Position numbers and translations under genes: made by a program. Below are positions 1 through 8,519 of a stretch of 23,186 nucleotides of DNA, piece by piece. The number at the start of each line of letters is the position of its first letter. Within the stretch, counting starts at the first letter, position 1. The notes under the pieces were generated by a model. The model worked only from the letters and a program-made list of their open reading frames with translations, did not search any database and was not told the origin of the DNA. Source of the DNA: a virus; the IMG/VR virus record IMGVR_UViG_3300027974_000165, positions 1-23,186 of that record; one strand, 5' to 3'.

Positions 1-1560
1 TGGCGTAGTGGCACCTATTGGTGTATTATTAATCTTACCACCAGTAACATCAATATCGCTGAAGCTACTTGTTCCTGTACTGGTCACATTGCCTGTGACA
101 TTGCCAGTTAGGTTACCTGTGACATTACCAGTTAGGTTACCTGTGACATTGCCTGTGACATTACCAGTTAAGGGTCCACTAAATCCAGTAGTAGCCGTAA
201 TTCCTGTGCCTTTTATAGTACTAGCAGTAGTAGCACCAATTGGTGTATTATTGATACTACCACCAGTTACATCAATACTACTGAAACTACTAATGCCAGT
301 GCTGGTCACATTGCCTGTGACATTACCTGTGACATTGCCAGTTAAATCCCCAGTCACATTGCCAGTTAGGTTACCAGTTGTATTGCCAGTTAGGTTACCA
401 GTTACATTGCCAGTTAGGTTACCACTAAATCCACTAGTAGCTGTGATGGTAGTACCCTTTATGGTACTGGCAGTTGTAGCCCCAATTGGCGTAGTATTGA
501 TACTGCCACCTGTTATGGTAACATTGCTAAAACTACTTGACCCCGTACTGGTTATATTACCAGTAACTGAACCAGTAAAAGTTGCATTGGTACCATCAGT
601 TCCGTTGTCTAAAACCTTAGCATCATTATTAGCAACGATATCACCTTTTAAATCACCTGTGACATTTCCTGAACTATTACCTTCAAATGATCCTACAAAC
701 TTATCTGTGGCAGTGACCACAGTACCAGTAATTGTAGTTCCAGTAATACGGAATGGTATAGTTTTACCAATCTCTGTGTTATCTATAGTACCAGGTGTAC
801 CTGTAGTTGAATATATTGCTACTTCATTAAATGTGCTTTTTTTATTGCTGTTAACTGATCCAGTGAATACAGCATTAGTTCCATCATTGCCATTTTCTAA
901 TATTTTACTAGTGCCATCAGAAGCATAAACGTCGCCAATAAGTCTGCCCGTAACTCCTGTGGCAGTGTTAACAGTTCCAGTAAATACAGCATTAGAACCA
1001 TCTGTACCATTTTCTAGTATCTTTGTTACACCATCAGCAGCATAGATATCACCAATTATATTGCCAGTGAATGTGGCAGGGACGCTAGTGCCGTTGCCAT
1101 TCTCTAATACTTTGGTTGTGCCATTACTGGCATACACATCACCTGTCAAGTCTCCTGCGACATTCCCAGTTAGGTTACCTGTGACATTACCAGTCAAGTT
1201 ACCTGTGACATTGCCTGTGACATTGCCTGTGACATTACCAGTTAAGGGTCCACTAAATCCAGTTGTAGCTGTGATTGTAGTACCTTTTACAGTACTTGGG
1301 GTAGTGGCACCAATTGGTGTGGAATTGATACTACCACCCGTGATTGTAGCACTACTAAAATTACTTGATCCTGTACTGGTTATGTTGCCTGTAACATCGC
1401 CTGTAAATAGAGCATTAAGTCCATTAGTGCCGTTGTCTAATACTCTTATACCATTGGTGGAATATACATCACCTCTTAGGTCGCCTGTGACATTGCCTGT
1501 GACATCGCCTGTGATGTTAACATTTAAGGATCCGCCATTACCTGTTAGATCCAATCCAGC
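1..1560 (-). repeat. Intragenic TGN-type and modular fibre repeats
   Basis: Tandem 12-15 nt units encode TGNV/TGNL (plus-strand look: acattgcctgtg, gttaggttacc), clustered near 60-170, 300-425 and 1150-1240. Between them lie longer modules. The PIGATT module recurs near 11-25, 231-245, 478-500 and 1306-1320, and the DVYASNGxxKVLENG module near 600-640, 880-930, 1000-1050, 1090-1140 and 1420-1470. Such DNA is prone to unequal recombination, so copy number may vary between relatives. Confidence 0.8.
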
Positions 1561-1965
1561 TACTTTGAGAGTACCGGCTACATTTAAATCACCTTGTATG
1601 CCTACCCCTCCTGCTACTGTTAATGCGCCAGTAAATTCATCAACACTAACTTCTTCAGATAAGACACTTACTGTTACAGGATCCTGTATTTCTAGTAGAT
1701 TTTTAGTTATATGAACTGTTAGTTCATCGTCATTATAAAAGTTGAGTTCTTCTGAGTCAGTGGCATCTATATAAGTAGTGCCAGCATTATTTCTAAATCT
1801 TCCTAATACTATAGCATAGTCTAATTGAGTCCAAGTCTTTACACCGTCGCCTATTTTAAAATTCTTATTGGTTAGATCAATACCAATCTCACCTTGAGCA
1901 AGTTTAGGATTGATTCTGTCCCAGTTTACTAGGGTGTCTCTTCTTAGCTGTATTTTTTTTGCCAT
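1..1965 (-). CDS. Repeat-built tail fibre protein, 3' end outside window
   Basis: The minus frame is open from ATG at 1965 to the window edge (655 codons, no stop). The first ~50 residues (MAKKIQLRRDTLVNWD, then LAQGEIGIDL and FKIGDGVKTWTQL) match the N-terminal domain common on phage fibres and tropism determinants, which is thought to dock the fibre to the virion. The rest is modular beta repeats: runs of TGNVTGN/TGNLTGN, about five copies of a GDVYASNGTTKVLENG-type unit, and four copies of a unit containing TGGSINxTPIGATT. The start is backed by GGAGA 7-8 nt upstream; that site lies in a hairpin (see 1970-2002). A late-type promoter lies at 2016-2026. Fibre identity is fairly sure; the receptor is unknown. 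The plus-strand open frames over this region are repeat shadows. Confidence 0.85.
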   Translation of the reverse strand, partial: MAKKIQLRRDTLVNWDRINPKLAQGEIGIDLTNKNFKIGDGVKTWTQLDYAIVLGRFRNNAGTTYIDATDSEELNFYNDDELTVHITKNLLEIQDPVTVSVLSEEVSVDEFTGALTVAGGVGIQGDLNVAGTLKVAGLDLTGNGGSLNVNITGDVTGNVTGDLRGDVYSTNGIRVLDNGTNGLNALFTGDVTGNITSTGSSNFSSATITGGSINSTPIGATTPSTVKGTTITATTGFSGPLTGNVTGNVTGNVTGNLTGNVTGNLTGNVAGDLTGDVYASNGTTKVLENGNGTSVPATFTGNIIGDIYAADGVTKILENGTDGSNAVFTGTVNTATGVTGRLIGDVYASDGTSKILENGNDGTNAVFTGSVNSNKKSTFNEVAIYSTTGTPGTIDNTEIGKTIPFRITGTTITGTVVTATDKFVGSFEGNSSGNVTGDLKGDIVANNDAKVLDNGTDGTNATFTGSVTGNITSTGSSSFSNVTITGGSINTTPIGATTASTIKGTTITATSGFSGNLTGNVTGNLTGNTTGNLTGNVTGDLTGNVTGNVTGNVTSTGISSFSSIDVTGGSINNTPIGATTASTIKGTGITATTGFSGPLTGNVTGNVTGNLTGNVTGNLTGNVTGNVTSTGTSSFSDIDVTGGKINNTPIGATTP

Positions 1966-1969
1966 TCTT

Positions 1970-2002
1970 GTCTCCAGCGATTTGCTTGGAGACTGACTCC
2001 AA
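1970..2002 (-). promoter_or_regulatory. Alternative hairpins controlling the fibre ribosome-binding site
   Basis: Read on the minus strand, three segments lie between the late-type promoter and the ATG at 1965: A = TTGGAG (2002-1997), B = GTCTCCAA (1993-1986) and C = TGGAGAC (1976-1970), which holds the Shine-Dalgarno GGAGA. B pairs perfectly with C over 7 bp, plus 2 bp beyond a bulge, hiding the ribosome site. B also pairs with A over 6 bp with a 5-nt loop, freeing it. The pairings are exact in the sequence; a regulatory role is inferred. Confidence 0.5.
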
Positions 2003-2015
2003 ACCGCCCATAAAA

Positions 2016-2026
2016 CTATTTATTAA
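2016..2026 (-). promoter_or_regulatory. T4-late-like promoter for fibre gene
   Basis: The minus strand reads TTAATAAATAG, close to the T4 late element TATAAATA. It lies about 50 nt upstream of the fibre ATG at 1965, leaving a roughly 40-nt leader that contains the alternative hairpins. Confidence 0.5.
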
Positions 2027-2050
2027 GAACGGCTTGGTTATTAAATGAGC

Positions 2051-2341
2051 TTAGGCTAATTGAATTCCGCTGGTCTTGCTTAGATATTGCTTGCCAATAT
2101 CATCATCTGTTCGAGCAAAAGTGATAACTGCTGTTCTAGCAATGGCATACTCTTCTTCAGGTCTCACTGTCATCATGTATGGAACCATGCCCATACCCTG
2201 CTGACTCATCATTAACACACTGGGCTTGGTAACATAAAAATTGATACCATCTTCACGTACATAACGCCCAAGAATCTCTTCTCCGCTACTTACTTTGAAA
2301 CTGATAATATCATTGGTTTTAAACTTATTTTCAACTAACAT
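2051..2341 (-). CDS. Small protein of unknown function, possibly Sm-like fold
   Basis: This 96-residue protein starts 2 nt after the glutaredoxin stop, so it is the last gene of the nrdA-nrdB-glutaredoxin operon. Residues 8-40 (FKTNDIISFKVSSGEEILGR, then V-E-D-G) form a beta pattern resembling short Sm/Lsm-like barrels, in which an SGEE turn is followed by a G-x-V strand. A Met/Gly-rich stretch (MMSQQGMGMVPYMM) lies at about 44-57. There is no signal peptide and no clear catalytic motif. The fold idea is weak. Position suggests co-expression with deoxynucleotide synthesis, but no function can be assigned. Confidence 0.75.
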   Translation of the reverse strand: MLVENKFKTNDIISFKVSSGEEILGRYVREDGINFYVTKPSVLMMSQQGMGMVPYMMTVRPEEEYAIARTAVITFARTDDDIGKQYLSKTSGIQLA

Positions 2342-2343
2342 TT

Positions 2344-2586
2344 TTATCCTTTGTATTGTTCGAAAAACTCTGCTGGCTTGCTGTCTAAACCTTGAAACCC
2401 ACCTGGTAATAAGGTCGTACCATCAAAGATCTGTGGCACACTACGCAAACCTTGATCCATTAAGAACTCCTTAGAGTCAGGATCATCTTGTACATTGATT
2501 GCTTTATAAGGAACGCCTTTACTTTCCAATAGAGCTTTAGCTCTGTCACAAAATGGACAGTTATTTTTTGTATATACTGTTAACAT
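2344..2586 (-). CDS. Glutaredoxin
   Basis: This 80-residue thioredoxin-fold protein has the glutaredoxin active site C10-P-F-C13, the cis-proline motif S49-V-P51-Q, and a C-terminal GGFQGLD glutathione-side loop. Length matches compact bacterial and phage glutaredoxins. It would pass electrons, via glutathione or a reductase, to the ribonucleotide reductase encoded just upstream, where the C-terminal cysteine pair of NrdA is the natural acceptor. The start has a strong ribosome site (AAGGAG, 5-6 nt before the ATG) and lies 18 nt after the nrdB stop. CPFC rather than CPYC is a common variant. The family call is confident; the redox partner is inferred from the operon. Confidence 0.93.
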   Translation of the reverse strand: MLTVYTKNNCPFCDRAKALLESKGVPYKAINVQDDPDSKEFLMDQGLRSVPQIFDGTTLLPGGFQGLDSKPAEFFEQYKG

Positions 2587-2604
2587 TACTTCTCCTTTGA
2601 AGGA

Positions 2605-3705
2605 TTATAACATGGGCAATTCATCATAGTCAATACTATCGCCCATAATTCCTATAACATAATTAGTCGACTCGTTTTCCTGCAAAGCAGTCTGCTTTTT
2701 ACTAGTATCACTATGCTTGTTAAACCAAGGAATAGGAGTGGTCTTGGGAGCAGGACTCATATACTTTAAACCAATATCCTTTAAGGCTGCGGCTGCTGTA
2801 TAATCCACAAAGTCTTTTAGAATGTTGGCATTTAATCCAATCACTGGCCCTTTCTTAAACAAATACTCTGCCCATGCCTTTTCCTCTGCAATTACTGACA
2901 AGTACATAGCATATACTTCTTGTTCACAATCCTGCTTGGCCTTGGCAAATCTTGCATCTTCCTTAACTACTTGATTGATTAACCAAGCTGTCCAGCCTTT
3001 ATGTAATAGTTCATCTTGTAGGATTAAACTAATAATATTGCCATTACCAATGAAGATCTTGTTCTCTACCATGGCTAGGCTGGTGGCAAATGACACCATA
3101 AACCTAAATGCTTCTAGGGCATAACTAGCATTGAGCGCCATCCAGATAGATCTAATATGTACAGTTTCATTAATTGATTCACCAAGCTCTTTATGACAAT
3201 TGATCATGTGTAATTCGTCATAGTAATTGCCCACATTACTGGCCATGTCTACTATCTCTTTGGTGTCATGGATAGTATTAAACACATCTTTAGGTACATT
3301 ATAGATATTACGTATGATATGACTATATGATCTACTATGAATATTAGTTTCAAAGAAACTCCAATTATACATCAATGCTTCCATTTCAGGTAAACTTACA
3401 CACGGCGTGAACACTTGTGCTGGGCCACGTCCTTGTATACTATCCAAGGCTGTTTGACGTAATAGATTACTGGTAAAGATATGTTTTACACTGTCACTGG
3501 CATCTTTGAAATCGCTGGCATCTTTGGTCAAACTGATTTCTTCTGGAACCCAAAAGAAACCACGTGCTGTCTGTTCAAAGTCTACAATCTTTTTATATTT
3601 TACTTCTTCAAAACGTTGAATGGTCACTGGTCCGGCTGGATCCAAAAACATTTTGCGATTTAAATAGTCTGTCTTAGTAGTTAGGTTATATTGTTCTTTA
3701 CTCAT
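2605..3705 (-). CDS. nrdB: Class I ribonucleotide reductase, beta (radical) subunit
   Basis: This 366-residue beta subunit makes and holds the radical used by NrdA to reduce ribonucleotides. Aligned by eye with E. coli NrdB, the metal ligands are D88 (in LDSIQGR), E119, H123, E198 (in LEAFRF), E232 and H235 (in DELLH). Y127 in HSRSYSH is the radical tyrosine. D88-E119 and E198-E232 have the E. coli spacing, but E119 to H123 is one residue longer than the usual ExxH (see findings). The tail YVIGIMGDSIDYDELPML should bind NrdA. The start overlaps the nrdA stop by 4 nt (ATGA), so the two are translationally coupled. Identity is very sure; the metal content (Fe, Mn or mixed) cannot be read from sequence. 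Confidence 0.97.
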   Translation of the reverse strand: MSKEQYNLTTKTDYLNRKMFLDPAGPVTIQRFEEVKYKKIVDFEQTARGFFWVPEEISLTKDASDFKDASDSVKHIFTSNLLRQTALDSIQGRGPAQVFTPCVSLPEMEALMYNWSFFETNIHSRSYSHIIRNIYNVPKDVFNTIHDTKEIVDMASNVGNYYDELHMINCHKELGESINETVHIRSIWMALNASYALEAFRFMVSFATSLAMVENKIFIGNGNIISLILQDELLHKGWTAWLINQVVKEDARFAKAKQDCEQEVYAMYLSVIAEEKAWAEYLFKKGPVIGLNANILKDFVDYTAAAALKDIGLKYMSPAPKTTPIPWFNKHSDTSKKQTALQENESTNYVIGIMGDSIDYDELPML

Positions 3706-6032
3706 AATTTACAGGATTCGCAGTCCTCCTCAATTAATTCTCTTTGATTATGAAATCCATTATAATGTACTTCAGGTGTGGGTTCGGGCATTTTACTACC
3801 TTGCTTGTCAATTAAACTATAGTACAGTGTCTTCAATCCCCAAATGTGTGCTTGCATTAGGTTCTTAGCAATTAATGTGCTAGGCACTTTACGATCTGCA
3901 AAATGCTTGGGACTATAGAATGTATTGGTACTGATGCTTTGATCCACATAGGCAGCCAATACTGCTGCTGTTTTCAAATAGCCAACGCAATCTCGTTGTT
4001 CCCACATAAGTTGATAACGATTTTTAAGCCTATGGTACTCTGGAACAACTTGAATGAAACTGCCTGCTTTACTTTCCTTCACACTGATTAGGCTCATGGG
4101 CATTTCAATACCATTAGTACTGTTAATGACCACACTACTGGACTCCACCGGAGCAATAGCCATCAATGTGGCATTGCGTACACCGTACTGTTTCATATTA
4201 GCACGTAAGATTTCCCAATCAAGTTCTGGTGTAAACTCAGCTAATTCATTTACAGCACTGGCTCTGAGTTCCCAAGGAAAAATGCCTTGTCCATATCTTG
4301 TCTTATGACTGTCCTTACATGGGCCACGTTCTTTGGCCAACTCCACAGTGGCTTGAGTTAAGTAGTAGGCTTGATGCTCCATCCAACTTTTAACATCTTG
4401 TAAGGCATCCTTATCACCATACTTATAGCCGCGCTTGGCATGCCAATAGGCCAAGTTAGTTACTCCAATGCCTAATGGTTGGATTTCGTCATTGCTTAGT
4501 TTAGACTGAATACTGAGGAAGTCCTGATAATCAAGGATGTTGCATAGGCTGCGCTGGAGAATGCGACAAGCACGGCGCATATCCTCAGGATTTCTGAACG
4601 CACCCCAGTTAATCGATCCCAAGGTACAAAGAGCGATACGGCCATCGCTGTCATCCAAACGCTTAAAAGGGCGAGTAGGAAGTAGAATTTCACAACAAAG
4701 ATTACTCTGGTAAATTGTATGATAGTCAGGATCAAATGGGCCCTGCTTCATTACGTTGTCAATGAACACCAAATAGATACGTCCTGTATCTGTGCGTTCT
4801 TTTAAGATGCCACTTTTGAATACTTCTTCAGCACTCATAGTTTTTTTACGAATGCCATCTTGACGTTCGTATTTCACATAGAGTTCTTCGAACTTTTCCG
4901 TGTTGGAGTAGAAGGCTTCGTAGAGGTCCGGTACTTGGTTTGGGTCGAAGAACGTAATATTCTCTTTGTTCTTAAACCTACGCCAGAAGAATGCTGAGAG
5001 TACGACACCATAGTCCATATGTCTGACTCGGGTTTCTTCTGTTCCTTGATTATTTTTGAGCACAATAAGGTCATCAAATTGGTGATGCCAGATCGGATAG
5101 AACACAGTAGCTGACGCATTTCTAATCCCTCCTTGTGAACAGGATCTAAGATCCCCAAACCATTTCTTTAAGAACGGAATCATGCCAGTATGCATGATCT
5201 CGCCTCCCCTAATTGGACTACCTAATGGACGCAGTCTGCCAATCTCTAACCCAATTCCAGCACGTTTACTAGCATACTTGGCCATCATTTCGCCACTGGC
5301 GAAAATACTGTCTAAATCGTCATCACTGCGTATGAGAACGCAACTACTAAACTGCTTAGTAGGGGTTCCGAGACCAGCCAATACTGGAGTCGCCAAAGTA
5401 AATAACCCATCACTGGCTGCATTGTAATACTCCTTGATATAACGCATTCTGGCAGCTAACGGTTCTTCCTTATGAAAGATAGTGGCTGCTGCTATAATAT
5501 AGCGAACTTGTGGTGTTTCATAAATTTCTTTTGTGCTACGATTACGTACTAGATACTTTTCAATTAATTGTTCAATGGCAGCATAACTGTATTCTTCATC
5601 ACGTTCATGTCGAACAAACAAATCAATATTATTCCAATCTGATTCAGTATACCATGTTAGTAGTTCAGGAGTATATAGTCCTACTTCCACATTGCGTTTA
5701 ACTATGTCATAGAGCCTAGGAACATCATATTGACCGTAGACATCTTTACGTAGCATACTGAGACGTTGTTTGCCTGCCACATATTGATAGTTAGTATTGC
5801 CAACATCTGGATTACTTTCAATATCAATCAAATCAACGATAGCACGTAGGGTAATCCCATCAATTTCCTTAGTGGTAATGCCATCGTAGAAGTGTGGCTG
5901 TGCTTTGATCTCTATCATGCTTTGGCTCACATCTGCAATACCACTGCATACTTTAGCTATCTGTGTCTGCCATTTGGAAAGGTCTAGTGGTACGCTATCC
6001 CCGTTTCTTTTTTTCACCGTGATTTTATTCAT
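3702..6032 (-). CDS. nrdA: Class I ribonucleotide reductase, alpha (catalytic) subunit
   Basis: This 776-residue subunit reduces ribonucleoside diphosphates to deoxy forms for phage DNA synthesis. Residues ~1-95 look like an N-terminal ATP-cone (ITVKKRNGDSVPLDLSKW onward), suggesting allosteric activity control. Catalytic residues match E. coli NrdA: redox pair C231 (FSSCVLI) and C469 (IALCTLGSIN), N444-C446-E448 in SNLCCEI, and radical-transfer pair Y737-Y738 (LKTLYYSL). The C-terminal shuttle cysteines are C771 and C774 in EDCESCKL. C447, beside the thiyl cysteine, is an extra cysteine where E. coli has Leu. A sigma70-like promoter lies immediately upstream (6039-6067). All expected landmarks are present and the gene appears intact. 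Confidence 0.97.
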   Translation of the reverse strand: MNKITVKKRNGDSVPLDLSKWQTQIAKVCSGIADVSQSMIEIKAQPHFYDGITTKEIDGITLRAIVDLIDIESNPDVGNTNYQYVAGKQRLSMLRKDVYGQYDVPRLYDIVKRNVEVGLYTPELLTWYTESDWNNIDLFVRHERDEEYSYAAIEQLIEKYLVRNRSTKEIYETPQVRYIIAAATIFHKEEPLAARMRYIKEYYNAASDGLFTLATPVLAGLGTPTKQFSSCVLIRSDDDLDSIFASGEMMAKYASKRAGIGLEIGRLRPLGSPIRGGEIMHTGMIPFLKKWFGDLRSCSQGGIRNASATVFYPIWHHQFDDLIVLKNNQGTEETRVRHMDYGVVLSAFFWRRFKNKENITFFDPNQVPDLYEAFYSNTEKFEELYVKYERQDGIRKKTMSAEEVFKSGILKERTDTGRIYLVFIDNVMKQGPFDPDYHTIYQSNLCCEILLPTRPFKRLDDSDGRIALCTLGSINWGAFRNPEDMRRACRILQRSLCNILDYQDFLSIQSKLSNDEIQPLGIGVTNLAYWHAKRGYKYGDKDALQDVKSWMEHQAYYLTQATVELAKERGPCKDSHKTRYGQGIFPWELRASAVNELAEFTPELDWEILRANMKQYGVRNATLMAIAPVESSSVVINSTNGIEMPMSLISVKESKAGSFIQVVPEYHRLKNRYQLMWEQRDCVGYLKTAAVLAAYVDQSISTNTFYSPKHFADRKVPSTLIAKNLMQAHIWGLKTLYYSLIDKQGSKMPEPTPEVHYNGFHNQRELIEEDCESCKL

Positions 6033-6038
6033 AGCCTT

Positions 6039-6067
6039 ATTTTACAGTAGTTTTACAAATAAGCCAA
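6039..6067 (-). promoter_or_regulatory. Sigma70-like promoter of the nrd operon
   Basis: The minus strand reads TTGGCT, a 17-nt spacer, then TAAAAT. The ATG of nrdA is only 6 nt after the -10 box (AAGGCT between), so a start about 7 nt downstream would fall on or next to the ATG. It lies in the 41-nt gap after the beta-helix fibre gene. Confidence 0.5.
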
Positions 6068-6073
6068 ATCTTA

Positions 6074-7771
6074 TCAGCTCAATATTTTATATGTGTAAGT
6101 TAATTTAGCCTGATCTCCCAAGCTTTGAGAATTTACTCCATCATAGACATAGCGTAATTCTACTGTATATCTATTGCTTAAAGACACCGTGTATTTTTTT
6201 GTACTTGCTGAAAATATCAAATGAATATCTTCATAGGTAAATTGTTGATCCATACCTACACCAAAATAGTCATAATCGTCAATCATTTCTAATTTTGGAT
6301 TACCACTAGTATCCAAATTTGTTGTATCAACTAGTATGGACAGTTTGCCTCTGCGTACTCTTCTTTGATTGGTGCTTTGATAAAAGTATTCTACTTCCAA
6401 GTGACACGATGTTGTCACTGGTAATCTAAATAATTTTAATAGAGTTGTTGAATAACTTAGATTGACCACATTGGTGAATGAATTTGAATAGTTTGCCTTA
6501 CCAACTACTTCACTAATATAAGGATTGGAATATGATAAATCTGCTGGATTGGATAAACTGTGCCTGTCTGAATAATCTTGAATAGATATATTACTAGGAA
6601 CATCAAATTCTATATTACCATATTTGGCATCGTTATTATTGCCAAATATATCTCCTACCAATGTAAATTTATTTTGACTACTGACGTTTCCCGATCCAGT
6701 ATAAACCTTAATGCCTTGATTGCTTATTCTATTAAAGAAATTATTGGCAATAATGTTGTTTCTTGGTCCAAATTTCTGACCATAGTCAACTAAATTAGTA
6801 TCCTTGCCAAAACGTACAGCAACTTCTAAATTCTCAAACACACAATCCCTAATGGTATTGCTTAGAATATCATATTTTGAGTCAATGCCTAGTTTAAAGT
6901 TTTTAATGTTGATGTTGGTAAAAAGATTATTTTTACTAGTGATCAATTCAGTAGTGGCCATTATGTCTATGGCACAACTGGATGTGGATTCAAGTTGTCC
7001 ATTCCAACTACTGGACAAATCTATATTGGCAAACTCACTGTTTTTTACACTTTCTAATAAGAGTGCATTGGCATTATTGCTGTCTAATATTAGGCTAAAG
7101 TTTTTTAAGGTCACTGAGCGGCATTGATTTTCGCCTGTGCTTAGAGGCACTGAACTATCATCTACATAATTGTCATCATTGGTAAGTCTAAATGCAGATC
7201 CTGTGCCTGTATATTGAAAAATAGTTCTTCCCTGACCTGCTCCTACAATATGTGTGTAACTGTGAATGTATATGGGATGATTGAATAAGAAAATGCCTGG
7301 ACCAAATTCCAATACGGCTCTAATATTAGGCGTGCCAGATCCTTGTAATGAATTAAGGTATAACTTGTTAATGGCATCTTGTATGGCCTGTGTTCTAATT
7401 GTTTGGGAATTAACACTGGTGTCACCATCAATTACTGGGCGAACCCCAAAACTTTCTGCATCTACCCTTTCATCTAAACGCTGCTGTAAAGGTCTTGATA
7501 CAGGAGTACTTACTCTTTTATAGTTGTAATTTGCTACATCAAGTAAATTACTACGCTCTGTTAAGATTTGAGTATTGCCAATTCTTGGAGCGCCCTCACT
7601 TGTTTCCCCGTTGCCAATATATAACTGCTGTGTGTCAATGCACCAAGCTAACTCAGCACTAGCTAAACGAACTCCGTTATCCTGTCCTGGTATACCGTTC
7701 CAAGCAGCTTCACGTGGGCCATCTTTCCTGCCTCGACGTAATTGTATACGGCTAATTTGTACTACAGCCAT
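6074..7771 (-). CDS. Tail fibre/spike protein with right-handed beta-helix
   Basis: This 565-residue protein begins VQISRIQLRRGRKDG, followed by LASAELAWCIDTQQLYIGNG and IGNTQIL. This is the same class of N-terminal docking domain as in the fibre at 1-1965, although the two are divergent. From ~100 to ~400 the pattern is that of a pectin-lyase-like helix: a long first strand (AVLEFGPGIFLFNHPIYIHS), GAGQGRTIFQYTG, then short strands rich in N, S, I and V with N-N-I/F-x-N-I turns. The last ~150 residues form a separate beta domain. Spikes of this fold often bind or cleave surface polysaccharide, but no catalytic residues can be assigned here. Start supported by AAGGGG upstream and by a late-type promoter at 7791-7800. 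Confidence 0.82.
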   Translation of the reverse strand: MAVVQISRIQLRRGRKDGPREAAWNGIPGQDNGVRLASAELAWCIDTQQLYIGNGETSEGAPRIGNTQILTERSNLLDVANYNYKRVSTPVSRPLQQRLDERVDAESFGVRPVIDGDTSVNSQTIRTQAIQDAINKLYLNSLQGSGTPNIRAVLEFGPGIFLFNHPIYIHSYTHIVGAGQGRTIFQYTGTGSAFRLTNDDNYVDDSSVPLSTGENQCRSVTLKNFSLILDSNNANALLLESVKNSEFANIDLSSSWNGQLESTSSCAIDIMATTELITSKNNLFTNINIKNFKLGIDSKYDILSNTIRDCVFENLEVAVRFGKDTNLVDYGQKFGPRNNIIANNFFNRISNQGIKVYTGSGNVSSQNKFTLVGDIFGNNNDAKYGNIEFDVPSNISIQDYSDRHSLSNPADLSYSNPYISEVVGKANYSNSFTNVVNLSYSTTLLKLFRLPVTTSCHLEVEYFYQSTNQRRVRRGKLSILVDTTNLDTSGNPKLEMIDDYDYFGVGMDQQFTYEDIHLIFSASTKKYTVSLSNRYTVELRYVYDGVNSQSLGDQAKLTYTYKILS

Positions 7772-7790
7772 GTGATTATCCCCTTATAGG

Positions 7791-7800
7791 ATATTTATCA
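7791..7800 (-). promoter_or_regulatory. T4-late-like promoter for beta-helix fibre
   Basis: The minus strand reads TGATAAATAT. Its TGA is also the stop codon of the upstream nuclease gene. It lies about 20-30 nt before the fibre ATG, a spacing suited to a short leader that carries the AAGGGG ribosome site. Confidence 0.5.
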
Positions 7801-8514
7801 GATGTTGGTATAGTATTCTTCTAGCCTATCGAACCAACGATCAGTCCAATAATCAAAATGATCTGGCAACAATCTAAACTCTTGATACTCAGGCTCGCCC
7901 CATTGACCTGGTGCAATCTCTGGTGGCTTTACACACATCATGATAACACCTTTACGTATGTTGGTGCCATGTACTTGATTATGTGCTAGAGCATAGGCAG
8001 TGAGTTGAAGAAAGTAATCATCGATCCACTCTATCTTCTTTGGCTTGTTAGTTTGTTTGAAGTCTAGAATACTTTCTTGACCTTGGTGTAGGCCCACACA
8101 GTCAGTAGTGCCTGCATACAATTCAGGATAGTACAAAGGTACTTCACTGCCCCATATTTCTGTAACGTGCCCAAAGCCTTTCTCAATGACCTTTTTGGCC
8201 ATTACCAAACTTTGTTGTGCATAAGGATTAGAAACCGTGTCTTTAATGCCTTCGCCCTTGACATAACGTTCAAGGAAGGTGTGCATACGAGTTCCACGAT
8301 TGGCTGCTTCTGTAGTAATCTGTTGAGCCTTGGCTTCACCCACACTACGTCGCCAATTGAGTAGAGCTTGTTTGGCTTCTTCTGGTTTGGTTTTATCTAG
8401 TACAGTGGTAACGCTGGGAACTTTGGTTCCGTCTGGGCAAGCGTATAAACGCTTGCCTGTGCTGTCATCTCTGGATAATTTGGTATATTGATATCGTTCT
8501 ATTAGTAAAGTCAT
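7798..8514 (-). CDS. PD-(D/E)XK superfamily nuclease (Cas4/RecB-like exonuclease)
   Basis: This 238-residue protein has a recognisable PD-(D/E)XK core: RGTRMHTFLE (H78), G135-T-T-D138, the D151-F-K153 metal/catalytic motif in SILDFKQTNK, and a QLTAYALAH helix (Q at about 169). That order (His helix, GxxD, DxK, QxxxY helix) is the RecB/Cas4-like arrangement, and similar genes are common in T4-like marine phages. There is no Cys cluster, so no Fe-S type is suggested. It probably acts on DNA ends in recombination, replication or host-DNA degradation; the exact role is unknown. A consensus sigma70 promoter abuts the ATG with no room for a leader (8520-8548). Confidence 0.88.
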   Translation of the reverse strand: MTLLIERYQYTKLSRDDSTGKRLYACPDGTKVPSVTTVLDKTKPEEAKQALLNWRRSVGEAKAQQITTEAANRGTRMHTFLERYVKGEGIKDTVSNPYAQQSLVMAKKVIEKGFGHVTEIWGSEVPLYYPELYAGTTDCVGLHQGQESILDFKQTNKPKKIEWIDDYFLQLTAYALAHNQVHGTNIRKGVIMMCVKPPEIAPGQWGEPEYQEFRLLPDHFDYWTDRWFDRLEEYYTNI

Positions 8515-8519
8515 TCCGT

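Noticed and set aside
8-1714. Two long plus-strand open frames rich in LPVTLPV
   Set aside because: They are reverse-strand readings of the fibre repeats. The minus strand has a proper start, ribosome site and a known N-terminal domain.
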